DNA of 64,000 nt from Bacillus wiedmannii (GTDB taxonomy: Bacteria > Bacillota > Bacilli > Bacillales > Bacillaceae_G). Where the stretch lies: contig NZ_LOBC01000072.1 in the NCBI RefSeq assembly GCF_001583695.1, positions 62,001 through 126,000 of the forward strand, given 5' to 3'. Position numbers and translations under genes: made by a program. Positions 1-8,240 of this stretch are shown in pieces; position 1 is the first letter of the stretch; each line of letters starts with the position of its first letter. Under the pieces are notes generated by a model. The model had not been told where the DNA came from, did not search any database, and was given only the letters and a program-made list of their open reading frames with translations.

Positions 1-72
1 GTATTTAATTTCGGCATTGGTATTGTCATCATTTTATTTGTTTTCTTTGTTCTTTGTATGAGTGGGGTATAG
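1..72 (+). CDS. C-terminal end of a small hydrophobic protein (partial)
   Basis: An open frame enters from the left edge and stops with TAG at 70-72. The visible 23 residues are almost all hydrophobic (GIGIVIILFVFFVL followed by CMSGV), which fits the single membrane helix of a tiny YjcZ-like sporulation membrane protein. The start lies outside the window, so neither length nor family can be confirmed. The call rests on composition only. Confidence 0.3.
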   Translation, partial: VFNFGIGIVIILFVFFVLCMSGV

Positions 73-79
73 CAATCTT

Positions 80-2656
80 TTATGCTGATAACTCCTTTAA
101 AGTATCACTTAATTTAAACTTTCTTAATTGTAAGGAAGCAATCAATGCTGCCCCTGCCCCAAGCATCAGACTAGCTAGAGCCAATATGAAGACTTGATTA
201 TACGGAATGATAATAACTGTTAGCTCAAGACTTGATAACACAATATAGCTAAACAAAATCCCACCAAAAATGCCAATACAACCAGCTATCGCTCCAAGTA
301 AAGTTCCCTCTAATAAAACGATCCGTCTCATTTGCTTCGGAATAGCTCCTACCGCACGAATCATACTAATTTCAGCACGTCTTTCATGCAAGCTTGCGAC
401 TATCGCATTCATTAATCCTATACCAGAAATAATGAAAACAATTACAACTAACAAGCGAATTAACATCATCATTTGCGATAATAACTGCTCTTGTTCTTTC
501 AATAAATCATAACTGTTTATAACTTCTACATTCTCTTTATTATTTGTAATTTCTTTTACTTGCTTCTTAATCGATTCAAATGATTGATTAGAATTTGTCA
601 TAATTTGAATCGCTTCATATCCTTGTACGTGGAACTTATCGCGAGCCCATTGTTCATTTACAAAAATATCTAACCCTCTTAACCTTAATCCTTGCTCAAT
701 AATCGAAACGACTTTAATCGTTTGTTTTTCTTTCCCTTTTCCTTGTACTTCAATCGTATCATGCAACTGAATCCCTAATGTTTTAGCAGTTCTCTTCGTA
801 ACGACTCCCTCACCATCTTTTAATGGCTTATTTAAATCTTGTCCTGTAATCACTTTCGCTTTTGTTACTTTTTGATAAGCAACAATATCATTCCCCACAA
901 CCTCTATCACATCATATTCAAAATCATCTTTCCTCACATTTTCATACCACTCTTGATCCGCTTTTTTAAAATCATAATTTATAAGCTTCGCTGTAAAGTC
1001 AGTAACATTTGCTACGCTCTCTTCTACACCATCAATTTTTTTAATCTTCTCCATCCAACTAAATGGTAATACTTCAGTACTTTGCGATTCTATTGGAATT
1101 CTTATTACTAAATCAGCTGGTAAATGTTTTTGTAACCCATCTTTCATGCCTTCGTAAATAGAGTTTATATACATCGTTCCAACAAGTGCTAACATAAAAC
1201 CGAATGCTAGTATAGCAACCGACACAGCTGCCTTATTCCGATAACGAATTACATTCCGGCTACTAATCGTCGTTTCAATTCGTAATATCATTTGAAACGG
1301 TTTTGCAATCACTGGTGCTATCATACGAATAAAGAACGGAATCGCAAATAACAAACCGACTGCAAATAAAAGCGCCCCTATCGCACTTGGATTAAAACCG
1401 ATATACTGCTCTAATATGTTGCCCGTGAGTCCAATAACAGTACCAATGATTAAAATGCTAAGGCTAAAAGTACTCCATCTTTTTTCTTTTTTCTCATTAC
1501 TAGGAAGACCTGGCCGAAGTGCTTGAACTGGTGGAATCTTTCTAACCATAAAAGCTGGTATAATGGCCCCTATGATAGACATAACAATCCCTAATAAAAA
1601 AGTAATGAGTAAAATCTCACCTGAAATCGAGAATGATGCTTTCCCTGCCCCCTCAATATTCACCCATTTGTTAATGAATGATGCTGCAATTGTTTGCGTA
1701 CCTGCCCCAAGAATAACCCCTGCTAGCGATCCGATTGCTCCGATACATAAAGCCTCTAATAAAACGACTAATATAATTTGATTTGGGTTACTACCGAGTG
1801 CACGTAATAATGCCCACTGCTTAAACCGACTTCTAACAGATAAGAAGAAACTTCCCATTATTAAAAGGGCTACTACAAATAAGGCAATACCACCTAAACT
1901 AAAAATTAACGGCTTCATTACATTTAGCCGTTCAAATGCCTTATCAACATAAGTACGTTGGTCCACCTTTATATTTTCAATCCTTTTATGTACATCAAAA
2001 GCAATTGCTTTTTTCACATTTACATCTTGTACTTTCACTTGAATGAGATTGAATTGATTTGGTAAATTTAATTCTTTTTGAAGCCAATAGATTGGAAAAT
2101 AAGCACTATGCCCCATTGATGCCATTAGCGGTGGATTTAAAATACCGACGACTTTCACAGTCTTTTCTCCATACTGCGGGAATGGCAGTTTAATCGTATC
2201 TCCTACACGTATATTTTCACGATCTGTATACCCTTTTGTCAGCGCTACTTCAGCACCTTCTTTCGGATATCGCCCTTCTAATATTTTATAAGAATGCATT
2301 TCTGGAGAATCTTGCTCAACACCCCAATAAGATGGCTTTCCCGATAACTCTTTATAATGTGGAAAAGGATACGGTATAAGTGCTTTTGATATTTTTTCGG
2401 CATTTTCTAAGCCATCTATTCCTTTTAAACTTTCATTATTTAAATACATATCATTTTTTATATAGCCAAATTGTAAATTATAATCTCCATACCGGCTTAC
2501 TACTTGTTCCTTCACACTTTGTTCTACTGATTGATTACCTAGTAATAACATCGTCGCTAACATGACACCTAAAGCTGCACCGAGGGCAATCAACATATTT
2601 CGCAGCCAATTTTGTTTCATCGATTTTACCGCATACTTAATTACCCATCGCATCAC
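80..2656 (-). CDS. ABC transporter permease, FtsX/MacB type
   Basis: This 858-residue membrane protein is the permease half of an ABC exporter. It has an N-terminal membrane helix (about residues 18-40), a large extracytoplasmic region, an FtsX-like block of three helices (about 250-380), further helices around 400-450, a second extracytoplasmic region, and a second FtsX block at the C-terminus (about 735-850). That two-FtsX arrangement is typical of Gram-positive permeases handling lipoproteins, peptides or antimicrobial peptides. It overlaps the upstream ATPase gene by 20 bp, so the two are co-translated. The substrate is unknown and no BceRS-type two-component genes are adjacent. Confidence 0.9.
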   Translation of the reverse strand: MMRWVIKYAVKSMKQNWLRNMLIALGAALGVMLATMLLLGNQSVEQSVKEQVVSRYGDYNLQFGYIKNDMYLNNESLKGIDGLENAEKISKALIPYPFPHYKELSGKPSYWGVEQDSPEMHSYKILEGRYPKEGAEVALTKGYTDRENIRVGDTIKLPFPQYGEKTVKVVGILNPPLMASMGHSAYFPIYWLQKELNLPNQFNLIQVKVQDVNVKKAIAFDVHKRIENIKVDQRTYVDKAFERLNVMKPLIFSLGGIALFVVALLIMGSFFLSVRSRFKQWALLRALGSNPNQIILVVLLEALCIGAIGSLAGVILGAGTQTIAASFINKWVNIEGAGKASFSISGEILLITFLLGIVMSIIGAIIPAFMVRKIPPVQALRPGLPSNEKKEKRWSTFSLSILIIGTVIGLTGNILEQYIGFNPSAIGALLFAVGLLFAIPFFIRMIAPVIAKPFQMILRIETTISSRNVIRYRNKAAVSVAILAFGFMLALVGTMYINSIYEGMKDGLQKHLPADLVIRIPIESQSTEVLPFSWMEKIKKIDGVEESVANVTDFTAKLINYDFKKADQEWYENVRKDDFEYDVIEVVGNDIVAYQKVTKAKVITGQDLNKPLKDGEGVVTKRTAKTLGIQLHDTIEVQGKGKEKQTIKVVSIIEQGLRLRGLDIFVNEQWARDKFHVQGYEAIQIMTNSNQSFESIKKQVKEITNNKENVEVINSYDLLKEQEQLLSQMMMLIRLLVVIVFIISGIGLMNAIVASLHERRAEISMIRAVGAIPKQMRRIVLLEGTLLGAIAGCIGIFGGILFSYIVLSSLELTVIIIPYNQVFILALASLMLGAGAALIASLQLRKFKLSDTLKELSA

Positions 2657-3425
2657 CTTTACCTCCTACTTTAAAGTGACGATTCATAATTTCTTGAATG
2701 TGAGTAACTTGTTGCGAGATATTTCGAAACTTCCACCCTTTACTTTCAGCGTGTTCATGAATCACTTCACCATCTAATAAGAAAACAAATTTATCCGCAT
2801 GAGCCGCTACGAACGGGTCGTGCGTTACAACAACAGCTGTTTGTCCTAACTCATCACACGCATTTCGAAGTGCCGCGATGATATTTTTGCTGTTTTCTGA
2901 GTCTAATGCCCCTGTTGGCTCATCCGCTAATATAATTGCCGGCTCATTTGCAAAAGCTCTTGCTATCGCAACCCTTTGCTGTTGCCCACCTGATAACTGC
3001 GCTGGTAAATGCTTTTCTTTTCCTTTTAACCCAACAAGCTCTAATAAACGAGTTGCTGTCACCGTTGCCTTCTTTTGCGATACATTATCCAACAGTAACG
3101 GTAATCCTACATTTTCCTCTGCACTAAACACCGGAATCAAATTAAACTGTTGAAAAATAAAACCGATTTTATGTCTTCTAAATAAAGCGAGCTCTTTTTC
3201 TTTTAACGTTGAAATCTCTGTACCGTCAACTCGAATACTACCTACCGATGGAATATCTAATCCACCTAATAGCTGCAATAAAGTTGTTTTCCCTGAACCA
3301 CTTGCCCCCATAATACAAACGAAATCTCCTTTTTGAATTTGAAGATTAATACCTTTTAATATCTTTACTTTACTATCCCCAATATCAAACGATTTTTCTA
3401 ACCTTTCAATTTCAATAATATTCAT
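2637..3425 (-). CDS. ABC transporter ATP-binding protein (MacB/LolD type)
   Basis: A 262-residue ATPase that would power the permease encoded downstream. Walker A is GASGSGKT at residues 40-47, the signature is LSGGQQQR, and Walker B is IILADEPTGALD, followed by a switch histidine (VVTHDP). The DEPTGALD wording is typical of MacB/LolD-like export ATPases. I chose the second ATG (MNIIEIERL), because the AAGGGG ribosome site lies 8 nt before it but only 2 nt before the upstream ATG. The gene overlaps the permease gene by 20 bp. Confidence 0.9.
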   Translation of the reverse strand: MNIIEIERLEKSFDIGDSKVKILKGINLQIQKGDFVCIMGASGSGKTTLLQLLGGLDIPSVGSIRVDGTEISTLKEKELALFRRHKIGFIFQQFNLIPVFSAEENVGLPLLLDNVSQKKATVTATRLLELVGLKGKEKHLPAQLSGGQQQRVAIARAFANEPAIILADEPTGALDSENSKNIIAALRNACDELGQTAVVVTHDPFVAAHADKFVFLLDGEVIHEHAESKGWKFRNISQQVTHIQEIMNRHFKVGGKGDAMGN

Positions 3426-3539
3426 CCCCATATCCCCTTCTCTCTCTATTTACCAATCTATATATTCTATTCAAAAATACAAAATCCCTACTATTTTGTA
3501 TTTTTTTGTCACACACTAATATTTCTCATGTCAGAAAAA

Positions 3540-3574
3540 TTGACTCTCGTAAAAAAAGTAACCATAATAGTTAC
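3540..3574 (+). promoter_or_regulatory. Promoter with overlapping inverted repeat for the quinone reductase gene
   Basis: A -35 TTGACT (3540-3545) and -10 CATAAT (3563-3568) are separated by exactly 17 bp. An inverted repeat GTAAC-N7-GTTAC (3558-3562 and 3570-3574) covers the -10. HxlR-family redox regulators such as YodB, CatR and HypR bind sites of this kind in front of quinone or azo reductase genes, so repression relieved by electrophiles is a reasonable inference. Confidence 0.6.
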
Positions 3575-3622
3575 ACGAATACATAAAAGCTATTCACATA
3601 TCCACAAATAGGAGGAATAACA

Positions 3623-4204
3623 ATGAAACATGTAATCGTTTATGCACATCCAAATACAGAAAGCTTCAACCATGCGATTTTAGAAACGGTAAAAAGTGAA
3701 TTAGAAGAAAAAGGTCATGAAGTACGCGTTCGCGATCTATACGAATTAAACTTCAATCCAGTATTAGGCGCTTCCGATTTCATCTCATTTTCTCAAGGAA
3801 ACACACCAGAAGATATTAAAGAAGAGCAAGAGCATATCTCTTGGGCTGATAGCATTACATTCATTTATCCAGTTTGGTGGGCGGGGCTTCCTGCTATTTT
3901 AAAAGGATACGTTGACCGTGTATTTAGCCATGGCTTCGCTTATGCTTACGGTGAAAATGGCATTGAAAAACTATTAAGCGATAAAAAAGGCTTATTATTA
4001 TCTACAATGGGAAATACGAAAGAAGCATACACAGCAGGCGGTATGTTTGATGCAATGAAGAAAACAGCTGATGTTGGTATTTTTGAATTTACAGGAATTG
4101 AAACAATTGAGCATACATTCTATACGAGTGTCCCTTCTGTGGATGACAGTGTGCGTAAACAATATCTTGAAGAGGTTAAAGATGTTGTGAATCGTGCGTT
4201 TTAA
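3623..4204 (+). CDS. NAD(P)H dehydrogenase (quinone) / flavodoxin-fold oxidoreductase
   Basis: A 193-residue soluble protein of the KefF/MdaB/YwrO group. These FMN or FAD enzymes reduce quinones by two electrons using NAD(P)H, which avoids semiquinone radicals. Visible features are the N-terminal flavodoxin strand followed by HPNTESFNHA, the family hallmark YPVWWAGLPAILKGYVDRV, and a GNTKEAYTAGG loop. The ribosome site AGGAGG precedes the ATG at good spacing. The gene is monocistronic, with its own strong promoter and an operator-like palindrome. The physiological electron acceptor is not known. Confidence 0.88.
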   Translation: MKHVIVYAHPNTESFNHAILETVKSELEEKGHEVRVRDLYELNFNPVLGASDFISFSQGNTPEDIKEEQEHISWADSITFIYPVWWAGLPAILKGYVDRVFSHGFAYAYGENGIEKLLSDKKGLLLSTMGNTKEAYTAGGMFDAMKKTADVGIFEFTGIETIEHTFYTSVPSVDDSVRKQYLEEVKDVVNRAF

Positions 4205-4210
4205 ATAAAA

Positions 4211-4335
4211 TTATATCAGCGATTTTTTAAATATATCGGCGTAACTTAGATTATATCGGCGATTTTTTAAATATATCAGCGCAAATCAGATTATATCAGC
4301 GATTTTCTAGATATATCGACTTACCGACAAAAATC
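4211..4335. repeat. 40-bp tandem repeat, three units (family member 1)
   Basis: Three consecutive units start at 4211, 4251 and 4291. Each begins TTATATC(A/G)GCGATTTT and carries a second ATATATC(A/G)GCG block about 20 bp later. The last unit ends in a tail TTACCGACAAAAATCGAC. Related copies occur at 18228-18333 (reverse orientation) and 57450-57535. All three arrays lie between genes. There is no coding potential. Confidence 0.75.
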
Positions 4336-4397
4336 GACGCGATTCACAACTGATTATTAGCCCACACAAATCGGGTTGCTCGCAAATAACCAGAAAA

Positions 4398-4427
4398 AAA
4401 GGCTGTTCCCAAATTTGGAACAGCCTT
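4398..4427. terminator. Bidirectional intrinsic terminator
   Basis: Arms AAAGGCTGTTCC and GGAACAGCCTTT flank a short loop, with an A run on the left and T-rich sequence on the right. It serves the convergent quinone reductase (+) and yutF (-) genes. Confidence 0.8.
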
Positions 4428-4433
4428 TCTTCA

Positions 4434-5201
4434 TTACATCTTCTCAATCCACTCCGTCAAGTTATGCACAACTTGCGTTGGTTGAACTTCGTATTCTGTT
4501 AACTTCTCCACAGTTGTGACTCCAGTGTGGACAAGAAGCGTATGCATGCCAGCATTTACTCCTGCTAAAATGTCTGTATCGTAGTTATCCCCAACCATTA
4601 AGGCTTCATTCTTTTCTATGCCAAGCACTTTCAAAGCTTGTTCCATAATGATTGATTCTGGTTTTCCGATAAAGATTGGATCCACACCTGTTGATACTGC
4701 TACAACTGATGTTAATGAACCATTACCTGGTAATAATCCACGCTCAGTCGGAATGGCAATGTCTCCATTTGTAGAAATAAACGTTGCGCCGTTACGCACA
4801 GCAAGACAAGCTTTTGCTAATTTTTCATATGTGATGTCACGATCTAAACCAACAACAACAAAATCAGGATTTTCATCCACAAGTTCAAATCCTTTTTCCA
4901 CAAGCGCATCATGTAAGCCTTCTTCACCAATCATATATACAGTCGCATCTTGTTTACGTTCATAAATGAAATTCGCTGTAGCCATACTCGTTGTGAATAC
5001 TTGCTCTGCTTCCGCTGGAATATCGAAACGAACAAGTTTTTCTGCCACTTGTTCTGGTTTACGAGTTGAGTTATTCGTAACGAATAAATAAGGAATACCG
5101 CGCTCTCCTAACGCTTTTACGAAGTCGCTCGCTTCTTCAATTTGTTCTTCTCCGCGATACATCGTACCGTCTAAGTCAATTAAGTAACCTTTATACATCA
5201 T
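4434..5201 (-). CDS. yutF: NagD/YutF-family HAD phosphatase
   Basis: A 255-residue cytoplasmic HAD-IIA hydrolase (4-nitrophenylphosphatase type). The nucleophile motif DLDGT (D9, D11) is at the N-terminus, FVTNNST supplies motif II, and VGDNYDTDILAG near residue 200 is the Mg-binding motif. Length and sequence agree with B. subtilis YutF. It probably dephosphorylates small sugar phosphates or nucleotides in housekeeping. The first ATG is used, with AAGGAG 7 nt upstream. Its neighbours match the B. subtilis yutF-yutE-yutD order, apart from an intervening regulator gene. Confidence 0.88.
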   Translation of the reverse strand: MMYKGYLIDLDGTMYRGEEQIEEASDFVKALGERGIPYLFVTNNSTRKPEQVAEKLVRFDIPAEAEQVFTTSMATANFIYERKQDATVYMIGEEGLHDALVEKGFELVDENPDFVVVGLDRDITYEKLAKACLAVRNGATFISTNGDIAIPTERGLLPGNGSLTSVVAVSTGVDPIFIGKPESIIMEQALKVLGIEKNEALMVGDNYDTDILAGVNAGMHTLLVHTGVTTVEKLTEYEVQPTQVVHNLTEWIEKM

Positions 5202-5270
5202 TATGTCTCTCCTTCTATGCTAACGTTCTCACCTATCATACCACTCTTATATTACCCGCTTTTCAAAAAG

Positions 5271-5294
5271 AAAAAAACGCTTTACCTTAAAGCG
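5271..5294 (-). terminator. Intrinsic terminator of the SufR-like regulator gene
   Basis: A 7-bp stem CGCTTTA/TAAAGCG with a 3-nt loop is followed on the minus strand by a run of T. It lies just after the regulator stop codon. Confidence 0.7.
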
Positions 5295-5305
5295 CCCCAT
5301 AACGT

Positions 5306-5938
5306 TCATTTTTTCTCTTTTACTTGGTAAGAACAACTACAATCGCCCTCACACATGTTTGCTAACGTCTTTACATCTGCTCCTGCAAATAAACGATTAT
5401 ACATCTCTTTTTCATCTTCGCATACTTGCGGGAATCTCTCTGCAATTTCTTTTAACGGACAGTTTTGTTTTTCAATTACGAAAGAGTTCTCTCCATCTCT
5501 CTTTATTTGAACCATATAACCATTTTTCTCTTGCATAGCTGCTATCTCTTGCACTTTATATGCTAAATTCTTTTGATTACTCACTCGCTTTTGCAACTGT
5601 TCTTCCATTCGCTTCGTTCTCTCTGTTAAAACGTAACGAAGTATTTTTTCATCACCCATTCGAGCTAAATCTTCTAGCATATCAATCGCAAATTGCTTAT
5701 ACTCCTTCGGGAATGTATCTTCTCCCTTTTCACTTAATCCATATAAATAAGTTGGTCTTCCGACATGTTGTCTTACCATCTTAGAATAAATGAAACCATC
5801 TTTCTCAAGATTACTTAAATGTCTTCGGATCGCCATTTCTGTAATCTCTAAAACGTCAGCTAGTTCCGCTACTGTGTGCTCTCCCTTAACTTTCAACAAT
5901 TGTACAATTTCATCTTTCGTCGTACGTGCTTCCCCCAT
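5306..5938 (-). CDS. SufR-like winged-helix regulator with C-terminal cysteine cluster
   Basis: A 210-residue DNA-binding protein. Residues about 8-75 form a DeoR/ArsR-type winged helix (TVAELADVLEITEMAIRRHL). After a coiled-coil-like middle, the C-terminal part carries C160, C173, C196, C200 and C202, ending in CEGDCSC. The C-x12-C spacing followed by further cysteines resembles the Fe-S-binding C-terminus of SufR-type repressors. Fe-S or metal sensing is therefore inferred. The sufCDSUB operon lies 13 kb away in this window, and control of it is a hypothesis. The gene has its own terminator. Confidence 0.75.
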   Translation of the reverse strand: MGEARTTKDEIVQLLKVKGEHTVAELADVLEITEMAIRRHLSNLEKDGFIYSKMVRQHVGRPTYLYGLSEKGEDTFPKEYKQFAIDMLEDLARMGDEKILRYVLTERTKRMEEQLQKRVSNQKNLAYKVQEIAAMQEKNGYMVQIKRDGENSFVIEKQNCPLKEIAERFPQVCEDEKEMYNRLFAGADVKTLANMCEGDCSCSYQVKEKK

Positions 5939-6024
5939 GCTTAACCCTTCTCCCTTTTCCCTTTACTTTCTCACATACAATATAAGATCCCCAAAAGGCA
6001 GTCCCGGGGATCTTATAAGCATAA

Positions 6025-6465
6025 TTATTCTGGTACAAATGCAGATACAGGTCCTAATTCCTTCTCTAAATAACTGCGAATATTTGCTGGGTATTTCTCT
6101 ACCACTGCAATATGTTTTTGAATCGTCTTATATAATTCATCATGATTCATTTGAATATAATCTTGCGTAAGCATTTTTCGAAGAAGGATAATTTCTTTCA
6201 TTCCTTGTCCTTCTTCTGCACTTATCACTCGCTCGTCCATCAAAATATCGATAATATCTTCATAACTTCCTGGATCGCGCATAATAAATCCATCAATCAT
6301 CGCATTCCCTACATCTAATACACAATCAATAATGAGATGAGCTATGCGTTCTAATGCGTAAAATTCAAACTCGGTTTCATATATCTTTTTCTCTTGAAAT
6401 GTACTTGTTGCTCGTTCTAAACATACTAGCATTTGTTCTATTTTCTTTCTGTCTACAAAATACAT
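6025..6465 (-). CDS. yutE: DUF86 / HepT-like protein YutE
   Basis: A 146-residue mostly helical protein of the DUF86 family, equivalent to B. subtilis YutE. HepT toxins of this fold carry an RX4HXY motif. Here the matching stretch is RKMLTQDY, with Gln in place of the catalytic His, and there is no MntA-like nucleotidyltransferase partner next door. It is therefore unlikely to be an active HepT nuclease. I chose the internal ATG at 6465: the AGGTGA site overlaps the upstream GTG and is well spaced from this ATG. Confidence 0.8.
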   Translation of the reverse strand: MYFVDRKKIEQMLVCLERATSTFQEKKIYETEFEFYALERIAHLIIDCVLDVGNAMIDGFIMRDPGSYEDIIDILMDERVISAEEGQGMKEIILLRKMLTQDYIQMNHDELYKTIQKHIAVVEKYPANIRSYLEKELGPVSAFVPE

Positions 6466-6612
6466 GAATGTCACCTACCTGGAAATTAAAGCATTTACAT
6501 TTTAATTGTAACGCTTTCTTCTGAAAAAATCGACAATTTTTCGAATTCACCTTTTCTCCGTTATTTGTTATAGTTATATTTGTATGATTTTTGAAATTGG
6601 AGGAATGGAATC

Positions 6613-7584
6613 TTGGAACGTGAACTCGCACTAGAAATTGTCCGTGTAACAGAAGCAGCAGCATTAGCATCCGCACAGTGGATGGGCCGCGGAAAGAAAA
6701 ACGAAGCAGATGATGCAGCAACTACAGCAATGCGTGATATGTTTGATTCGGTAAACATGGCAGGTACAGTTGTAATTGGTGAAGGAGAACTTGATGAAGC
6801 ACCGATGTTGTATATTGGTGAAGAACTAGGAACAGGTAACGGTCCAGAAGTAGACATCGCCGTTGATCCATTAGAAGGTACAAACATCGTTGCAAAAGGT
6901 CTTGCAAATGCAATGGCAGTTATCGCAATCGCAGATAAAGGAAACCTTCTTCATGCTCCTGATATGTACATGGAAAAAATCGCGGTTGGTCCAAAAGCAG
7001 CTGGTAAAATTAGCTTAGATGATCCAATTGAAAAAACAATTGAAATTGTAGCAGAAGCTAACAATAAAAAGATTCGTGATCTAACAGTTATCGTTCAAGA
7101 ACGTGAACGTCATCAAGATATTATTGACCGTGTTCGTGCAAAAGGTGCACGCGTAAAATTATTTGGTGATGGTGATGTTGGTGCGTCAATCGCAACAGCA
7201 CTACCTGGAACGGGTATTGATTTATTCGTTGGTATTGGCGGAGCTCCAGAAGGTGTTATTTCTGCAGCAGCATTAAAATGCCTTGAAGGTGAAATGCAAG
7301 CTCGCTTAGTTCCAATGAACGAAGAAGAAGAAGCTCGTTGTCGTGAAATGGGATTAGAAGATCCTCGTCAACTTCTTATGTTAGATGACTTAGTATCTGG
7401 GGATGATGCAATCTTCTCAGCAACTGGTGTATCTGCTGGTGAGTTATTAGACGGTGTTAAATTCCTTGGCGGAGATTTAGCTGAAACATATTCTATCGTT
7501 ATGCGTTACAAAACAAGAACGGTACGATTCATTAAAACGCATCACCATTTAGATCATAAACCACACTTAAACTTAGATATTTAA
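6613..7584 (+). CDS. glpX: Fructose-1,6-bisphosphatase, class II (GlpX)
   Basis: A 323-residue Mg/Mn-dependent enzyme that converts fructose 1,6-bisphosphate to fructose 6-phosphate in gluconeogenesis. Signature pieces are [11 protein letters not shown] (metal site), DPLEGTN at residues 85-91, GDGDVGAS and GGAPEGV. Length is normal for the family. The start is TTG: GGAGG lies 9 nt upstream, and the nearby ATG at 6606 opens only a short dead frame. A small DUF3055-type gene follows after 16 bp and is probably co-transcribed. Confidence 0.95.
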   Translation: MERELALEIVRVTEAAALASAQWMGRGKKNEADDAATTAMRDMFDSVNMAGTVVIGEGELDEAPMLYIGEELGTGNGPEVDIAVDPLEGTNIVAKGLANAMAVIAIADKGNLLHAPDMYMEKIAVGPKAAGKISLDDPIEKTIEIVAEANNKKIRDLTVIVQERERHQDIIDRVRAKGARVKLFGDGDVGASIATALPGTGIDLFVGIGGAPEGVISAAALKCLEGEMQARLVPMNEEEEARCREMGLEDPRQLLMLDDLVSGDDAIFSATGVSAGELLDGVKFLGGDLAETYSIVMRYKTRTVRFIKTHHHLDHKPHLNLDI

Positions 7585-7600
7585 TAAAGGAGCCATGTGT

Positions 7601-7867
7601 ATGGAAGAACGTTTCTTTCTGTACGACGATACAGTCGCTACAAGAACTCGTTTCGTTAGCTTTATGGGAGAAAATGAGCGTCATGATTTAGCGCTTTTAT
7701 ACTCCGATCGTCATTACGGTAAAACAATTGTCCTTGATATACAGCGCAATAGATTTGCAATCATCGGTCCTGACGATTTAAACGAACCAGGCTACTTAGA
7801 GCATGCATTTTCTATGACTGAAGAAATTGCAGAAGAATTACGCTCATTTTTATTTGAACTTATATAA
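7601..7867 (+). CDS. DUF3055-type (SAV0927-like) small protein
   Basis: An 88-residue soluble acidic protein (MEERFFLYDDTVATRTRFVSF...). It resembles the conserved Firmicute family DUF3055, whose function is unknown. The second ATG is taken as start because AAGGAG sits 8 nt before it and only 2 nt before the first. It lies 16 bp after glpX and is followed by a strong terminator, so it belongs to the glpX transcript. Confidence 0.75.
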   Translation: MEERFFLYDDTVATRTRFVSFMGENERHDLALLYSDRHYGKTIVLDIQRNRFAIIGPDDLNEPGYLEHAFSMTEEIAEELRSFLFELI

Positions 7868-7878
7868 TTTATCGTAGG

Positions 7879-7906
7879 CACCAGCTATTTTAGCTGGTGT
7901 TTTTTC
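7879..7906 (+). terminator. Intrinsic terminator of the glpX operon
   Basis: A perfect 9-bp stem CACCAGCTA/TAGCTGGTG with a TTT loop is followed by a T run. Confidence 0.9.
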
Positions 7907-7940
7907 GCTTTAAGTATTTCGAATTTTCGATCTTATATGT

Positions 7941-8153
7941 TATAATTAAGAATAAATCTATTTGGATAGAAAGGACGTTATCTACGTATGCCGACATTTA
8001 CTTTGTAATGGACCAGCAATTGGATAGCATTACTCTCAAAAAAGCACCACGCTTTTTCAAGGGAGTAGTCTGCCCATTCCCATTACAAAGGAACGTAACG
8101 CATCTGTAGTATGATGTTTACGGAGGTTCCTCTTTGGGGAACCTCCTTTTATT
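7941..8153 (+). ncRNA. Candidate structured RNA / attenuator leader
   Basis: A TATAAT at 7941-7946 could start a transcript that ends at a strong terminator (8122-8153). In between there is a long interrupted hairpin: CTTTGTAATGG (8001-8011) pairs perfectly with CCATTACAAAG (8080-8090). Inside it, ATTACTCTC (8029-8037) pairs with GGGAGTAGT (8061-8069) with G-U pairs, and AAAAAGC pairs with GCTTTTT (8051-8057) around a 5-nt loop. No convincing ORF is present. It could be a stand-alone sRNA or a leader controlling the S4-domain gene 95 nt further on. I do not recognise a known RNA family. Confidence 0.6.
8122..8153 (+). terminator. Intrinsic terminator closing the candidate RNA
   Basis: A perfect 9-bp GC-rich stem GGAGGTTCC/GGAACCTCC with a 7-nt loop is followed by TTTTATTTTT. 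Confidence 0.9.
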
Positions 8154-8240
8154 TTTGTCTATTTCTCATGCCTTCATACTACAAGACATCCAAATAGCTG
8201 TATTACGTTTCTTTGCCACTACTATAAGAGGTGAAGGAAA

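Noticed and set aside
5790-6170. 126-codon plus-strand ORF across the regulator and yutE genes
   Set aside because: Antisense shadow of two well-supported genes.
7897-8109. 70-codon plus-strand ORF
   Set aside because: It overlaps the terminator of the glpX operon and the structured RNA, has no ribosome site, and shows no protein-like pattern.
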